A stretch of 64,000 bases of DNA from Gadus chalcogrammus (GCF_026213295.1 NC_079426.1:18922506-18986505); one strand, 5' to 3'. Numbered from the stretch's first letter, positions 36,375 to 48,494 are shown. Made by a program: numbers and translations. The notes: generated by a model not told the origin, from the letters alone.

Positions 36375-38200
36375 TTAATGAAATAGATCTAGGCTACTGT
36401 ACTGATGCAAATTACGCAACACACTTCCGTTGTGTTTAGTAACATTTATATTGGTTGCTCGACCTTAAGGTCTGGTTAGTTTAATTTTTGCTTCCATTAC
36501 ATGACACACAGGTGAGTGCTTTATCCAAGTTAAAACTTGACTATAAAATGAACCCTCTCGTGTTTTATCGGCACAACACTATATAGGCATTTTAATTTGA
36601 AAGATGTACAGTCTGCATTTAAGTTTAACAAAGAGAAAAGGAGAGGCTCACAGACTAGCTTAAATTATTTAAAATGAAAAAATCTTTTAAATAGCACTTT
36701 CATTATAATTCCATTGTAAATATGATTTTTGTTTTTTCTGACTCCGATTTATTTGTGATTTCACTGTTCAGGCAGAGGACGAAGCCGCCATCAAAGAATC
36801 GATTGAGGACACCACGGTGGGAATATTTGTCGTGAAAAATGATGCAACCAATTGGTCCAGAGGACGTGGGGATTGTCCTGGAAGGCCTGCAGATAATGCA
36901 AGGACTTGACAACACTGCATTAGCTGCTGCCATATTGTTTGGCCTAATGTATGTATTGAACCTCAACTACCCTCCTGAGCTAAAGAACACGTTTGAAGTG
37001 CGCCAAAAAGTTGTGATGGAGCTGGACGGCACCACGCTCTCAAAGAAAGCCCAAGTTCTCAAAAACAGACTATGAGTGAGCTGTTGTCCTAACCCTGCTC
37101 ATTGACTTGATTCTGGACTGTACACATGCAACTTTGCGGTTCTTTGTTCTTGTTCTTGCAGTATTTACATACAGCATGTCTACTGTATTATCAAATGAAT
37201 GTTTTCTCTGGAGCTCATGCGTTCCCAAAATGTGACTCGGATTTGCTGTTTTCTCTTAAAGTAATAGAGCTGCTGAATGAGCAGTTGCCATGGACTATGT
37301 TTGCTCTGTGAATGCACTTGTCTTTTGACATGCACTCATGCAGCTTTAGTTTTTCCTGTATTCTTTTGGCAGTATTTAGATTTTTGGAAGAATTACATTT
37401 TTCGTAGTATTAATGATGTTTGTCTAGGTCTACTCATTGTTTGTTGTGCGGTGATTCATTCAAAACACTGGCAGTACTTTTTTATTTTATTATTTAATTA
37501 GAATTTTATGCAAAGTAAAAAAAAACATAATGCAACCTAACATGTTTTGGGATTTCAGTGTTAAAAATGTCTAGTGTTTTCCAAAAATGTCCAAACTATT
37601 GCTATTTGAAGGTGGAGTCAGCGATTAAGGGGAATTCTTGTCGTCAAAATCAGTGAATATCTCATGATGCACTACCTGTCCGTACTTATGTGCTATAAAT
37701 CCTTTGTTAGTTCTCAGCCTCTGTAAACCAAGGACCTATGGACATGCAATTTGTAGGCAGGACAAGCACTCTCCAGAGTCAGCTCTAAGTTACACATGCC
37801 TAACACTGGCTGTGCTATTTTATTTTATTTTCATTTTAATCGAGCAAAGTAATGGGATTTCAGTGTTAAATGTTGTATTGGGATTTCAGTGTTAAATGTA
37901 GTATTTGAAAGAAATGCAATAGAAAGTTGGTTATTTGTGCCTTATTTAGTCTCATACTTACTTGAGCAGTAAGTATGAGACTAAACATTTAGTCTCATAC
38001 TTTTAAAAAATATTTTTTACATGTTTTGAAAGATGAATCACATTATTTTCTGTCCATATACTGTTATATTACATCAAATATAAATTATTTTACAACCTTT
38101 TTCCATTAAAAACCAGCTAAGAACAGCAAATTTCTGTCTATTTAATCAGTATTATTCGTAATACAACATTTATTTACCATATTTCTAGGTAATTTCATCG

Positions 38201-38445
38201 TTTTAAAATGTGAATGTTTCTAATTAAACATTAAAAACAACATAAAAATAAGGCAAAATCTTGTTAAAATTACAACTTTAAAATGTGAATGTTTCTAATT
38301 AAACATTAAAAACCACATGAAAATAAGGCAAAATCTTGTTAAAATTACAACTTTAAACCGTTTTATAATGTGAATGTTTCTAATTAAACATTAAAAACAA
38401 CATGGAAATAAGGCAAAATCTTGTTAAAATTACAACTTTAAACTG
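38201..38445. repeat. Three-copy subterminal tandem repeat of the 8-kb element
   Basis: Three copies (starts near 38,201, 38,277 and 38,361; period about 76-84 bp) containing AATGTGAATGTTTCTAATTA and AAGGCAAAATCTTGTT. Subterminal tandem repeats are usual transposase-binding regions in CACTA-type elements; that role here is inference. Confidence 0.8.
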
Positions 38446-38570
38446 TATTTTAATTATGGAAATTAACCGTATTTTTACGAGAAAGAAATTATCTGTTATT
38501 TCACAGTATTTTTCTGGCACCCCAGCTGCCAGAATATTACCGTTTTTTTACGTTGTTTTTTTTTACAGTG

Positions 38571-38775
38571 AAGTTCTTAGATGATGTAATCTATAGAACA
38601 AGGTTGAGGTAGGTGATTGGTCAAGACTGGAGTGTGCGGTCACTGATTGAACACACAAATTGCCATTTCCATTGCATCAGGTAAATTTGCAGGTTTGGTT
38701 TCCAACTCTGTTATTAACATGAATTGCAAACACACAGCGAAGTCACAACACCCATTGTAGGACACATTTACATAA
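38571..38775. repeat. Right half of repeat split by the 8-kb element
   Basis: Continues the repeat begun at 30,355-30,514 (AGTTCTTAGATGATGTAATC, CACACAAATTGCCATTTCC), matching the second half of 26,930-27,300. The next 100 bp contain GATTAATCGCAATCA-type sequence ending AAGCCCTAG, probably another hAT fragment. Confidence 0.85.
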
Positions 38776-39151
38776 ATCATTTGCAAAAAACATTCACTTT
38801 ACGTTGTATTTTGAACAGATTAAAAATCGTGTGATTAATTTTCAATTAATTTTGATTAAGTATGGACAATCGTGATTAATCGCAATCAATTATTAGAATT
38901 GCTTGGAAGCCCTAGTTTAGAAATGTTGGTGGTGATTAAGGGAGTACATACTAGAAGAGAGACTATAAGGGAGTCCACCATGTAGCAGGATAGGCTGGTT
39001 GTGGGGAATCCAGCAGGAGCCCGCAAATAAAGGCTTGAACATTGAACTTCGTATCAATGATCCATTTGGGACCAGCGACTTGGAAACTGCACCCTGATTT
39101 GAATGGATTCATACTTCATACTTCTTGGACCTCTTTCAAGGATCTCTTGAT

Positions 39152-39245
<94 letters not shown>

Positions 39246-40708
39246 ACATGTGTGATAGGTTATATTCTCACACTGATGCATGCTGTGAACTCTGTCAGAT
39301 TATTTACAAATCCAAGCTTCAGGGAGCTATTTTCTTCAAAGTGAGGGTCCTTGCAGCTATCACAACAGCTCAACTAAATGAGATGAAGACAGAGCAAGCG
39401 AAGGTACTCTGCTAATAAACAGTTGTAACGTAATACCATTGACCTACCATAACATGGACCACTATCGGTATGAATGGGCCTGGCACCAAACAGCCTTCTT
39501 TTGGTTGTTAATATGATAAGATATAACACTATAACACTTTGACATTGTTATAGACCACCCTAAATCAGTATACGATTCATTCATTCCAGGGTTTATTTTT
39601 CCGATGTGGGTAATATTGTGCATTATCGTTATTTGCATCCCTCGTTAACCCTAAACCTGTCCCTAACAACTCAGAAACTGAAAACATTACTTCCACAGAG
39701 TCTAATACCAGTGTTTTTCCACCTGAAAAGTAAAACAACAAGGATCTCCACCATATCAAACCTTTGGTTTACCTATGAAAGTAGTAGGCCTGTACCATTA
39801 TGACAAATGGTAAGGTTATTTCACTGTCTACATTAGTACTACTAACTTATTTATATTTAAAATATGCGGTAACACAAAACAAATAAACCTTTCTCCTTCT
39901 TCCTTTGCATGTTAGTCTGCCAGCTAGCCAAACGTTTTTTGTTCTGTTTCTATACCTATATTTTGTCATTTTTAATATAATTCATGCTAAAGTAATGTTA
40001 ATTAATGTATGTAAGTTAAATGTTATATTAGTAAATTAACAGGGCATGTGCAAGACATTCTAAACCTCTGCCAAGGGGGTTATGTATTTGCAAAGGGCTG
40101 TAGGTAAGTCTTGATCGCTGCTATTATCTTTGTTAGGCAGCTTTTAGTAAGTGAAATGCACTGAGGTTGTTTACGAGTAGAATGTGCTTGCCATTTTATT
40201 TTATGTTCCTGATCGATTGACTCACTTAAAGTGCTCCTCTGACTTCTGCTACCTCTTCTTCTGTGTCCGATATCCGTCCACATCGAAAAATTATAAATTG
40301 CAATAAACAATAATATAATAAAAAGATTGGGCAATTTAATAAAAAAAAACATTTTATATTATATTACCCTTACCATTATCCCTTTTCCCGACCAAGAATA
40401 AAGATACAAATCAACTCATTATCATTACTTCATGCACTTTTTTTAATTCTTAGTTAATGCCAAGTTTTGAATACTTCACAAGGGCCTCACCATCTATAAA
40501 AACTTCTTGGCCATATCCCTTAATTTAATAGATGGATTGTCTAATGTTATCGGTTGGCTTATGAAGAATACTCATGGCTGCCTCGCCAAATTTAGAGGAA
40601 GATAAGTGGTGCCACAGCACCCCCTTGTGATGGAACTTAAACAAATATATCGTTTATATTTTATGTATATTCATACATAACGTAGTCTAGATATGTTACA
40701 GATAAATG
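38776..40708. other. Intergenic sequence with (GT)n
   Basis: A 91-bp (GT)n run lies at 39,154-39,244. The rest is AT-rich and shows no recognised gene or element ends. Confidence 0.5.
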
Positions 40709-41661
40709 CAGGGCTCTCAATCTTTGAACTGAGTTCAGAGTGAGATTTTGTCGGCGGCGATTGGGGTGGGGGCTTGGTTTGGCTAGGGACGGGACGGGGT
40801 CTGATAAGGGTGACCTGATTTGGTGGAGGGGGGGGGGGGTAGTATAGTCAAATGTAACTGATACAAATGTGTCCACAGACATGGTGAATAATGTATGATA
40901 ATGAGCTTTAATGACCCTTAAAAACACTGATATGCAGAAACAACACTGCCTCAAAAGGCTATTGGCCTAAGCAACACCAGTAGGGGAATATACTTTTCCC
41001 TATTCTTTTGTTGCGAATGTGCAACAACCTAATTATACATTTATGTGGCATTCAGTCCAATGCCTAAAATATATCTGTGACATTCAGTCGACTAATGCTG
41101 TGGTAAAGTGTGTCAAGTAATGTGTGGTTCTCTCTTTCAGATGACCAAGTGTTTCTTTCTGTTCAATAGAAAAAACTTTATCAATAGGAGGAGAAATTTG
41201 TTAATGTTTGTCCCTAAAACAATAATAGTAAAAAAATAAATACAAAACATGACGAGCCAAAACGTACAATCCGAAGGCTCTACTTCACCGTTCCCCCTAC
41301 TCACTTCCACCAATGCAAAGCGAACAGAACTTAGTAGGGGAATAGTAATAGTTCAGTCTTAATATATTTTGAGAACGACCCAGAGAAACGCAACGCAAAT
41401 TCGATGTGAACATGTTTTAGGCTTTAATAAAATCCCGGACAAAATTTGTCCGGGGAAAAGAGGACGTCTGTTCACCCTACTGTACGGAGAAACCATTTTA
41501 TTCCTACCTGTTTCACGTTTATAAAATAAATATCGGCGCAACTTGGTGGGCGCTATCCTTGTAATTTCTCTGCATGAGAACTACAAAGTGTGGCATGTGA
41601 GCATGTGAATGGTTTGAAATTTGTGCGTCGCACGCCCAATGCATGAGACTAGAGAGCCCTG
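40709..41661. mobile_element. hAT-like short element (CAGGGCTCTC ends)
   Basis: Ends CAGGGCTCTCAATC and the complement GAGAGCCCTG, with flanking octamers GATAAATG and TAAAAATG that agree at six of eight positions. This fits a diverged hAT duplication. About 953 bp, no transposase. A G run lies at 40,827-40,838. Confidence 0.65.
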
Positions 41662-41684
41662 TAAAAATGTATTACACGTGTCTT

Positions 41685-42300
41685 CTCAATGTCGCGGAAC
41701 CCTCCGTTCACTTGCATCGGCCCTTCACAACTTCCGGCGTTGAATTATATTTTATAATTATAGTTGCGAAGTATAATTGACTGCTGTCAAGGAAAACAAA
41801 GGATTTTTTTGCCTCTAATGACGTCTTTGGTATCACTCCGCAAGTAGTCCGGTAACTTGTCAAACCCAGCGTCTTCGGTCGCTAAGCGACGTCAACGTCT
41901 TTGGCGGACTATTTCTCTGCTGATCAGAACTACGAATGCTGGTAACAAATAAATTGTAAAAAGACACACCATGTGAAGTTATTTTTTCATCTTGGCAATT
42001 AGCCGTTTAATAAACGTGATAATGTATAGAACGTTGGTTATTATCGAAAATAAGCCCCTTCAGGGCGAAGCAAGACACCTCCACTGCGCGTCGTTGTCTC
42101 GTTCGGCCTGTCGGGCTTATTTTCATGATAATGACCGGCGTTCTATACATTATCCCTTACTTATTACACGGCTCTTCTCAATGCCATGGAACGCTCCGTT
42201 CACTTGCATGGGCCCTACACAACTTCCGGCGGTAAATTATATTTGATAATTCACTGTTGCTAAGCATAATTGACCGCTGAAAGTGGAATTTCTGACGTCT
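41685..42300. repeat. Two partial copies of the 8.4-kb repeat family
   Basis: Blocks at 41,686-41,930 and 42,170-42,300 share TTCTCAATG, CCGTTCACTTGCAT, ACAACTTCCGG, and GACGTC with each other and, inverted, with 8,405-8,590. Between them a CG-rich inverted pair (AACGTTGGTTATTATCGA / TCATGATAATGACCGGCGTT) starts and ends with TATAGAACG-like motifs. Confidence 0.65.
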
Positions 42301-42309
42301 TTTGTATTA

Positions 42310-42709
42310 TGCCCCGTGCCCATTACATGCGTCCGTCGACTGATCCCCATTGACTTTCAATGGGGACGGACGCGCAATGCATTGTGGATCCGTCCGTTCC
42401 GTTGGAGCCGTCGGCTCAGTCATGGCTCAGTCAAAAAGTTGAAAAATTTTCAACTTTTTCGGCAGCGACGGATCCGTCATCCAATCAGATCACGTATGCA
42501 AATGTAAGCACTGTGACGCGACTCGGGCTCTGACGATACTGGAAAGCGGGAAAGCGGGTCATCTTGCATCGCAACAAGCAGGAAGAAGCGGGAAGAACCC
42601 GGCGAAGCGATTTGATTGGCTGACGGATGCCTCTGCAAAGACTACTCCCCCATCAGTCAGCCACGCCTTCCCACATCAGTCGACGGACGCATGTAGTGGG
42701 CACGGGGCA
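42310..42709. mobile_element. Harbinger-type short element, TTA target duplication
   Basis: Ends TGCCCCGTGCCCATTACATG and the inverted CATGTAGTGGGCACGGGGCA, with TTA on both sides (42,307-42,309 and 42,710-42,712). 400 bp. A 3-bp TWA duplication is typical of PIF/Harbinger. Confidence 0.8.
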
Positions 42710-42712
42710 TTA

Positions 42713-43030
42713 CGCCTCGTGCCCACTGCCTCCGTCCGTTGACTGATCCCCATTTACTTTGAATGGGGACGGACGCATAATGCATTGTGGATCCGTGCGC
42801 TGAAGGCTCCGTCAAAAAGTTGAAAGATTTTCAACTTGTTCGGCAGCGACGGATCCGTCATCCAATCAGATCACGCATGCAATTGAAGCACTGTGATGAC
42901 ACTACTCGGGCTCTGACGACCCTGGAAAGGGTTAGCGTTGCTTAAATTTGCATACGTGATCTGATTGGATGACGGATCCGTCGCTGCCGAAAAAGCTTTT
43001 CAACTTTTTGACGGCGCCGAAGGCTCCAAT
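42713..43030. mobile_element. Truncated second copy of the 42.3-kb element
   Basis: Starts CGCCTCGTGCCCACTG and repeats the neighbour's order (CCGTCCGTTGACTGATCCCC, GACGGATCCGTC). It lacks the matching right end, and is followed by the ZBED-like remnant. Confidence 0.7.
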
Positions 43031-43079
43031 GGAGTTTTCTCTTTTCAAAACGCCACCTCAAGTGTTTTATTAGCCATTT

Positions 43080-43202
43080 TATTTATTTATTTTTTGCAGG
43101 ATAAGGAGGGGTGGGCAGCTGAAAGGAGTCGTAGTGAAGCAAATGTTCCGATTTTATATGTTCTTTTCTGTGTAAAGCAAAGTTTAGCCCAGATGCAGCA
43201 AC
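43080..43202 (+). pseudogene. Left flank of the split ZBED-like hAT coding remnant
   Basis: Frame reading up to LAQMQQ stops at the 43,203 hAT insertion. The downstream part at 47,447 repeats GCAGCAAC and continues with MGRT, then KLLKEVETRWNST in another frame. The position of the glutamine-rich stretch before the ETRWNST motif fits ZBED1-like transposases. Confidence 0.45.
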
Positions 43203-44622
43203 CAGTGGCGGTTTTAGACACGGGCCACCCGGGCGGTGGCCCGGGGCGGCACTTTTTCAAGCCACGTGGGGGGCGGAACGAACAAGTAAATAAATATTAA
43301 TAATCTGGGCTGCGAAGCGGTTTTCTATTATCTATCATATCACTGTGGGGAATTGGCGCCCCCTGCGGCTGCAGGCGCTCCTGCTTGTGCCCATGCTTGC
43401 TAAGAAGGTGACATCTATGTGTGAAAACGGGGAAGGGGGAGGGAGGGCGCGGGAAAAGTTCACCTTGGAACAGACAAGTGGGGGGACGGGGGGATCCACT
43501 GTAGGCTATAGAGCAATAATATAATGCAATAAGTGGGCGCAAGTCAGTCACACCTCATAATTACAGGCCTATAATTCCTGCACGTTTTTTGTTTTTCTGA
43601 ATTGTGTGAAATGGCTTATACAAATATGTAATGCTGAACGATTAAGTGTCACCAAGGGCAAGGTGAATTGGTTTAGTCTAAACTTCTGTACGAGTGACAG
43701 TGTTGGGGGGGATGGGAAATTTGTTGATTGTCGAGTGCAAAATAAGCACAGAGAGATGGATAGAAAAAGGCTAAAGCCATCAGGATCGCAATTTCGAAAA
43801 AAAAGAAAAGAAGAAGAGGAGAAACGATCAAAACAAAAAGGTATGCCACTATGTTCTTTCTGTATGATTATTACAGTATCCATGTCATGAATGGCTAATG
43901 TTAATTGGTGGAATAACTCTTAGGCCTACATTTGTTAGCCTGCTAATATGCTGCCTATGATATGATTATACAACAATAATTCGGTTTTAACTCAATAAAC
44001 ACGAGTTCTAATTTCATGATAAGATTGTGCTTTGCAACAAAACTGTTACACGTTCAGTTATTATTTATTTCTATCATTTCGGTTGACGTGGGGCCGTGTA
44101 ATAAGCCAACGGAATGTTCATCTTCTGAGGGCAGTTTCAAAGACGGAACATTTGCCATTCGCTCCATTTCGTGACAAAGTATAGTTTACCAGTCATAAGT
44201 CAAATCTATAGAATTATATGCAGTAATCAAGCAGCTAATTGTTCCTCCCTGAAAGATAGGTTAATATAGCGTCTTATGGCAGATATTTAGCATGTAGGCA
44301 GTAAGGGCATGTTTATTTAAATTTGTTTATTTGAATTCATGGATGTTTTGTATAGAGTTATATAGCCTCCGGTCTTTTGATGTCAATTTCAGGGGCACTT
44401 CTAAAATATTTTGGAGCATCCTCTGCCACTGGTGGTCAGGATGAGCCACCCACCTCCCCCGCTAGACAGGACTCTGCTGAAGATCAGGATGAGGAGGAGC
44501 AGTCATCTATGTCGTCAGCAGTTTCCCCTCAAATATCTGACATTGAGGATGAAGACCTCTTTGCCTCTAGGCCTACTTCTCCCCAGCATGAGCCTTCAGG
44601 TTGGTTTTTGCATATCTCTCTC

Positions 44623-44701
<79 letters not shown>

Positions 44702-47446
44702 ATTTGTGGAGGGGTTGCGCCCAGGCTAGAAGACAACTGGACAATGCTCGGGGACATTTAATTTAAAAATAAATATGTGTTATGTTCCACTGGCTTGTGC
44801 TTTGACTAATGTGCCAATATGCTGTCTGCTAGAAACACCTGGAGCTGAACCCCCACTGAAGATGAGCCTCTGTCTACTGACCCTGCTAGCTGGCCATCAC
44901 CTCTGACTGACAGGATTCGGACTGAGCTGGTTCGAAGAGGACCAAGTAGGTTGCCACCTAACTTTGTTTTTCGGAAGAATGAGAGTGATGGGAGAAGTTG
45001 CCACCACCAATATTTTACGAAAACATTAGTTAGTGGTGAAAAGATGGCAAGAAGTTAGCTGGTGTATTCAATGAAGAACAACAGCCTCTTTTGCTTCTGC
45101 TGCAAACTGTTGTCAAAGAGGCTCACTAATTTGACAATGTCAGGAATGTCAAATTGGAAACATGCAAGCGCAAACCTCACAGCACATGAGGGTAGTCCAG
45201 AACACCTCAATTCCATGAAAGCATGGAAGGAACTGTCAGTGAGGTTAAGAAGTGGGGAAACCATCGACAAGCAGGAGATGGCACTTGTGGAGGCTGAGAG
45301 GATGAGATGGAGAGCAGTGCTGACCCGTCTCATTGCTATTGTGCAGTCACTGGCAGTTCGTAATTTGGCTCTCAGGGGACACACAGAAACACTCTTCACA
45401 CCATCAAATGGGAATTTCCTCCAAGAGGTTGAATTGATGGCCAGGTTTGATCCCATAATGAAAGATCACCTTAACCGTGTCACAAGAGGAGCAAGTCACA
45501 ACAGCTACCTTGGCCAGCATGTGCAAAATGAGCTCATTGGTTTATTGAGCAGCAAAATAACATCTACTATGGTTGATGACATCAAGCACGCCAAGATTTT
45601 TTCAATTATTCTGGACTGCACACCGGACATTAGCCACACAGAACAGTTATCAGTGGTAATTAGAGTGGTGTCACTGATGGAGAAGCCCCATATCAAGGAG
45701 CATTTTATGGGATTTTTGGAGGCAGAGGAGTCCACAGGCCTTCACTTGTCATCCATGATCCTGAAGAGACTTGAGGAGTTGGGAATTCCTTTCGAAGACT
45801 GCAGAGGACAGTCATACGACAATGGAGCCAACATGAGGGGCAAAAATAAGGGAGTTCAAGCCAGGCTCTTAGAAAAGAATCCCAGAGCTCTGTTTGTGCC
45901 ATGTGGGGCGCATACACTGAATTTAGTTGTGTGTGATGCTGCAAAGGGATCTGTTGATGCCATGAGCTACTTTGGTGTCTTGCAAAAGCTCTACACACTA
46001 TTTTCAGCCTCCACCCAAAGATGGTCCATATTGAAGAAATATGTGAGCATCACCTTAAGGATGTGGGCAGAAACAAGGTGGGAGAGCAAGATCAAGAGCG
46101 TCGAGCCCATGAGGTATCAGGGAGCTGCCGTGAGAGAGGCTTTGATCGAGGTGAGAGACCACACCAAAGACTCTGCTATAAAGGCGGAGGCCCAGTCTTT
46201 GTCTGAGGAGGTGGGGTCGTACCGCTTCAGCATCTGCACGGTTGTTTGGTATGACATGCTATCTGCAATACAGCATGTCAGCAAACTCATGCAGTCTCCT
46301 GGTATGGATGTGGACATAGTTGTCGGTCTTTTGAAGAAGACTGAAAGAGGTCTCCAGAGCTACAGGGCAAGTGGCTTTGTGACTGCACAGATGGCGGCAA
46401 AAGACCTCTGTGAAGATATGAATGTGGAGGCTGTTTTGAAACAGAAAAGGCTCAGGTCTACAAAGCGCCACTTTTCATTTGAATCGCATGATGAGCCTAT
46501 CAGTGATGCACTTAGGAAGTTGGAGGTTGAATTCTTCAATGTTGTTGTCGATTCAGCCATGTCAGCCATTAAGGAGAGGTTTTCCACATTGGAAAATGTG
46601 GGAAACAAATTTGGATTTCTGACGAACTTCCCAAGTCTTCCAGGTGAGGAGCTGGCAGAGCAATGCGAGGCACTAGGCACCACACTGCACTTTGAAGGGC
46701 ACTCTGATCTGGACAGTAGAGAGCTTGTTCAAGAAATTAAGAACTTCCCTGAACTGCCATCAAAATCAATGAGCCTCCTTGAGCTTATCACTTTGATGTA
46801 TGATAAGGATCTAACGGAGATCTACCCCAACTTTTGGACTGCCCTCAGGATTGCGCTTACTCTGCCAGTCACAGTGGCTCAAGCAGAGAGGAGCTTTTCA
46901 AAGCTAAAGTTGATTAAGACCTACCTTAGGTCAACCATGTCCCAGGAACGGCTGACTGGCCTTGCTGTCATCAGTATTAATCACTCAATAGGGGAGCAAA
47001 TGTCATACGATGACATTATTGAGGATTTTGCATCAAGGAAGGCCAGAAAGGTTAAGTTTTAGTTTCTTAGTGTTTCTTAGTTTGTGTTTTCTGTTCTTAG
47101 TGCAATAGTGTAATAATTAGATTTTCTTAAGTGTGTTTTTACATTTGTGTTTATTTATTCTATTTTGTATTTGTATATTATCCTTAATATTTTATATTAT
47201 TGTATCTCTGCTCTTTTTTGTATAGTATTCTTAATGTTCTCTGCTCTTCTTCATTTTTTTCTATATCTGATATATATTTTTTCCACTTGTATGTTGTAAC
47301 TTATACTGTGTTGTGCATAATTGTGCACATTGATTCCCTATTTAAAGTTCTATAAAAGGTTTTTTGCAATTGTGCACAGGGGGGGGGGGGGGGGCGGACT
47401 CGGAGGGGTCTCGCCCGGGGTGTAATTCCATGTAGAACCGCCACTG
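43203..47446 (+). mobile_element. Near-complete autonomous-type hAT element, perfect 8-bp duplication
   Basis: 4,244 bp. Ends CAGTGGCGGTTTTAGACA and the complement TGTAGAACCGCCACTG. Perfect direct repeats GCAGCAAC lie at 43,195-43,202 and 47,447-47,454. Subterminal G-rich DNA (CCCGGGGCGG near 43,240; a G17 run near 47,380) is typical of this group. It encodes one transposase gene in three exons and has (GT)n at 44,625-44,699 in its second intron. The perfect duplication suggests a fairly recent insertion. Confidence 0.93.
43756..47062 (+). pseudogene. hAT transposase, ZMYM1-like, one frameshift and one amber codon
   Basis: Exons: 43,756-43,840 (MDRKRLKPSGSQFRKKRK, basic leader; donor GTATGC), 44,393-44,599 (acidic Ser/Pro-rich), 44,833-47,062. 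The third exon has a one-base frameshift near 44,856 and an in-frame TAG at 45,056-45,058 where this family usually has tryptophan (ARS-stop-LVYS). After it, 666 codons are open. Domains: TTF-type zinc finger (CFCCKLL, NWKH, H and H, residues 10-50 of this frame), then the RNase H-like core with candidate acidic residues D185 (LDCTPD), D253 (SYDNGANM) and E609 (QAERSFSK), a GAHTLNLV motif at 282-289, and the hAT dimerisation region at 590-650. Neighbours are only transposons. If both lesions are real, no full transposase is made. Confidence 0.9.
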
Positions 47447-47454
47447 GCAGCAAC

Positions 47455-48494
47455 GCATGGGAAGAACACTAAGCTGCTGAAGGAGGTTGAGACAAGGTGG
47501 AACAGCACCAATGTTGGAGAGCCTGCATTCAGAGAGAGAAGCTGTAAGTGCAGCTATGGCTTTTCTCCCTTCTGAAGTCACCATGTTGACTCCAATGGAG
47601 TTTACCATAATTAAGGATTGCCTTGGTGTGCTTGGCCCATTTAATCAGGTTACAATTGAATTGTCCGAGAAAAAGAGGGTGTCAGCCTCTAAGATTCTTA
47701 CACACTGACATGGCCAAACATCTCACCAAATCAATACAACTGAAGTTAATGGAATCCCTTAACCACTACCAAAAGACCATTATCCTGACCCTCCCACTCT
47801 GCTGGACCCACGTTTCAAATCTCTTGGCTTCCTCACTCCATCCAAGGCTGATGAAGCTGTGAAAAGGCTCACCACTGAGTGTGGTCAAGTGATAAGTGAT
47901 ATACCGTTACAATCATCTCGACTTGAATCAGCAGCGATCCATGAAGATGAAGTCCCTTCCACCTCCTCTGGTAAATTCATAGAGAAAATTTGATTTAGTT
48001 GTGTTTATTTTGTTATGATATTTAATCAATCTTCTGTTTATTTTCCCTTGGTCGACTGTGGCGCCATTTAGGCGCAACTGTGTAGAGGAGCAGACAAAGT
48101 CATAGTGCCACAGCCGATGCCATCGTAGAGGTCCAGCGCTATTTAAGAGAACCTCACACAGAAATTATGATCCACTCCAACACTGGGAAATGCACAAACT
48201 ACTATTTCAACACCTCTGCATTTTTTCATTGAAATTGTTGTCTGCATCCTCTGTCCCCTGCGAGCGGGTTTTTCAGAAGGCAGGAGAGGTTGTCTCAAAA
48301 AAGAGATACCGGGTAAGCCCAAAGGTTTTTGAGCAAATGCTGTTTCTGAATAGAAATCATTACCCCCCCTCCAAAGTTACACAAAACACTGTCCCACATC
48401 GCAACCACATTTCCCCTTTTATAAAATCAGTTCAACTATCATTTTGCCCAAAAATGGTCAATAACCAAAGCACTTTCTTTTGTCCTGTTGCCTA
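47455..48494 (+). pseudogene. ZBED1-like hAT transposase, older remnant split by the 43.2-kb insertion
   Basis: Translated blocks in changing frames: ETRWNST, SEREAVSAAMAFLPSEV, LTPMEFTIIKDCLGVLGPFN, TIELSEKKRVSASK (to 47,700), LLDPRFKSLGFLTPSK and RLTTECGQVISD (47,800-47,900), and the C-terminal LKLLSASSVPCERVFQKAG, KKRYRVSP (48,220-48,350). These are typical of ZBED1/ZBED4-like hAT transposases. At least three frame changes are present, and the BED finger and N-terminal part were not found. A different hAT group from the inserted element. Confidence 0.82.

Larger units (their letters stand above)
33038..37075 (+). pseudogene. Transposon-encoded C2H2 zinc-finger protein (fish SAMD3-like repeat family), broken
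   Basis: Coding pieces: 33,038-33,170, starting after an acceptor TTTCCAG (33,031-33,037), with a C2H2 finger WQCKGC...HYKLKH; 35,135-35,538 with two more Cys/His modules (CHLCRCKF...HLRR, CTFQTN...SHKRERH); about 35,595-35,712; about 35,818-35,930 (RECVLKWLCVYLNEDP); and 36,774-37,075, ending in the GPEDVGIVLEG...ALAAAILFGLMYVLNLNYPPEL block. These blocks recur in many predicted fish proteins labelled sterile alpha motif domain-containing 3-like, which I take as transposon-derived. A frameshift near 36,836-36,850 separates VGIFVVKND from the VGIVLEG frame. A TTAA element splits the first coding exon. No catalytic domain is visible. Confidence 0.7.
30515..38570 (+). mobile_element. 8-kb EnSpm/CACTA-like element with nested insertions
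   Basis: Inverted ends CACTGTAAAAAAAA (30,515) and the complement ending ACAGTG (38,570), followed by AT-rich subterminal DNA with ACGGTAA-type words. CACTG ends and this AT-rich style are typical of fish EnSpm/CACTA-like elements; a Chapaev-type assignment is the alternative. It interrupts a dispersed repeat (30,355-30,514 and 38,571-38,775). No clear target duplication was found. Inside are a broken zinc-finger protein gene, two TTAA elements, a palindromic insertion and a subterminal tandem repeat. No transposase domain was recognised. Confidence 0.75.

Noticed and set aside
37925..38005. Repeated AGTCTCATACTT palindrome as a regulatory site
   Set aside because: Only a local inverted repeat in AT-rich transposon DNA; nothing ties it to regulation.
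45055..46683. Minus-strand frames opposite the hAT transposase
   Set aside because: Antisense shadows of a long, family-supported plus-strand frame.
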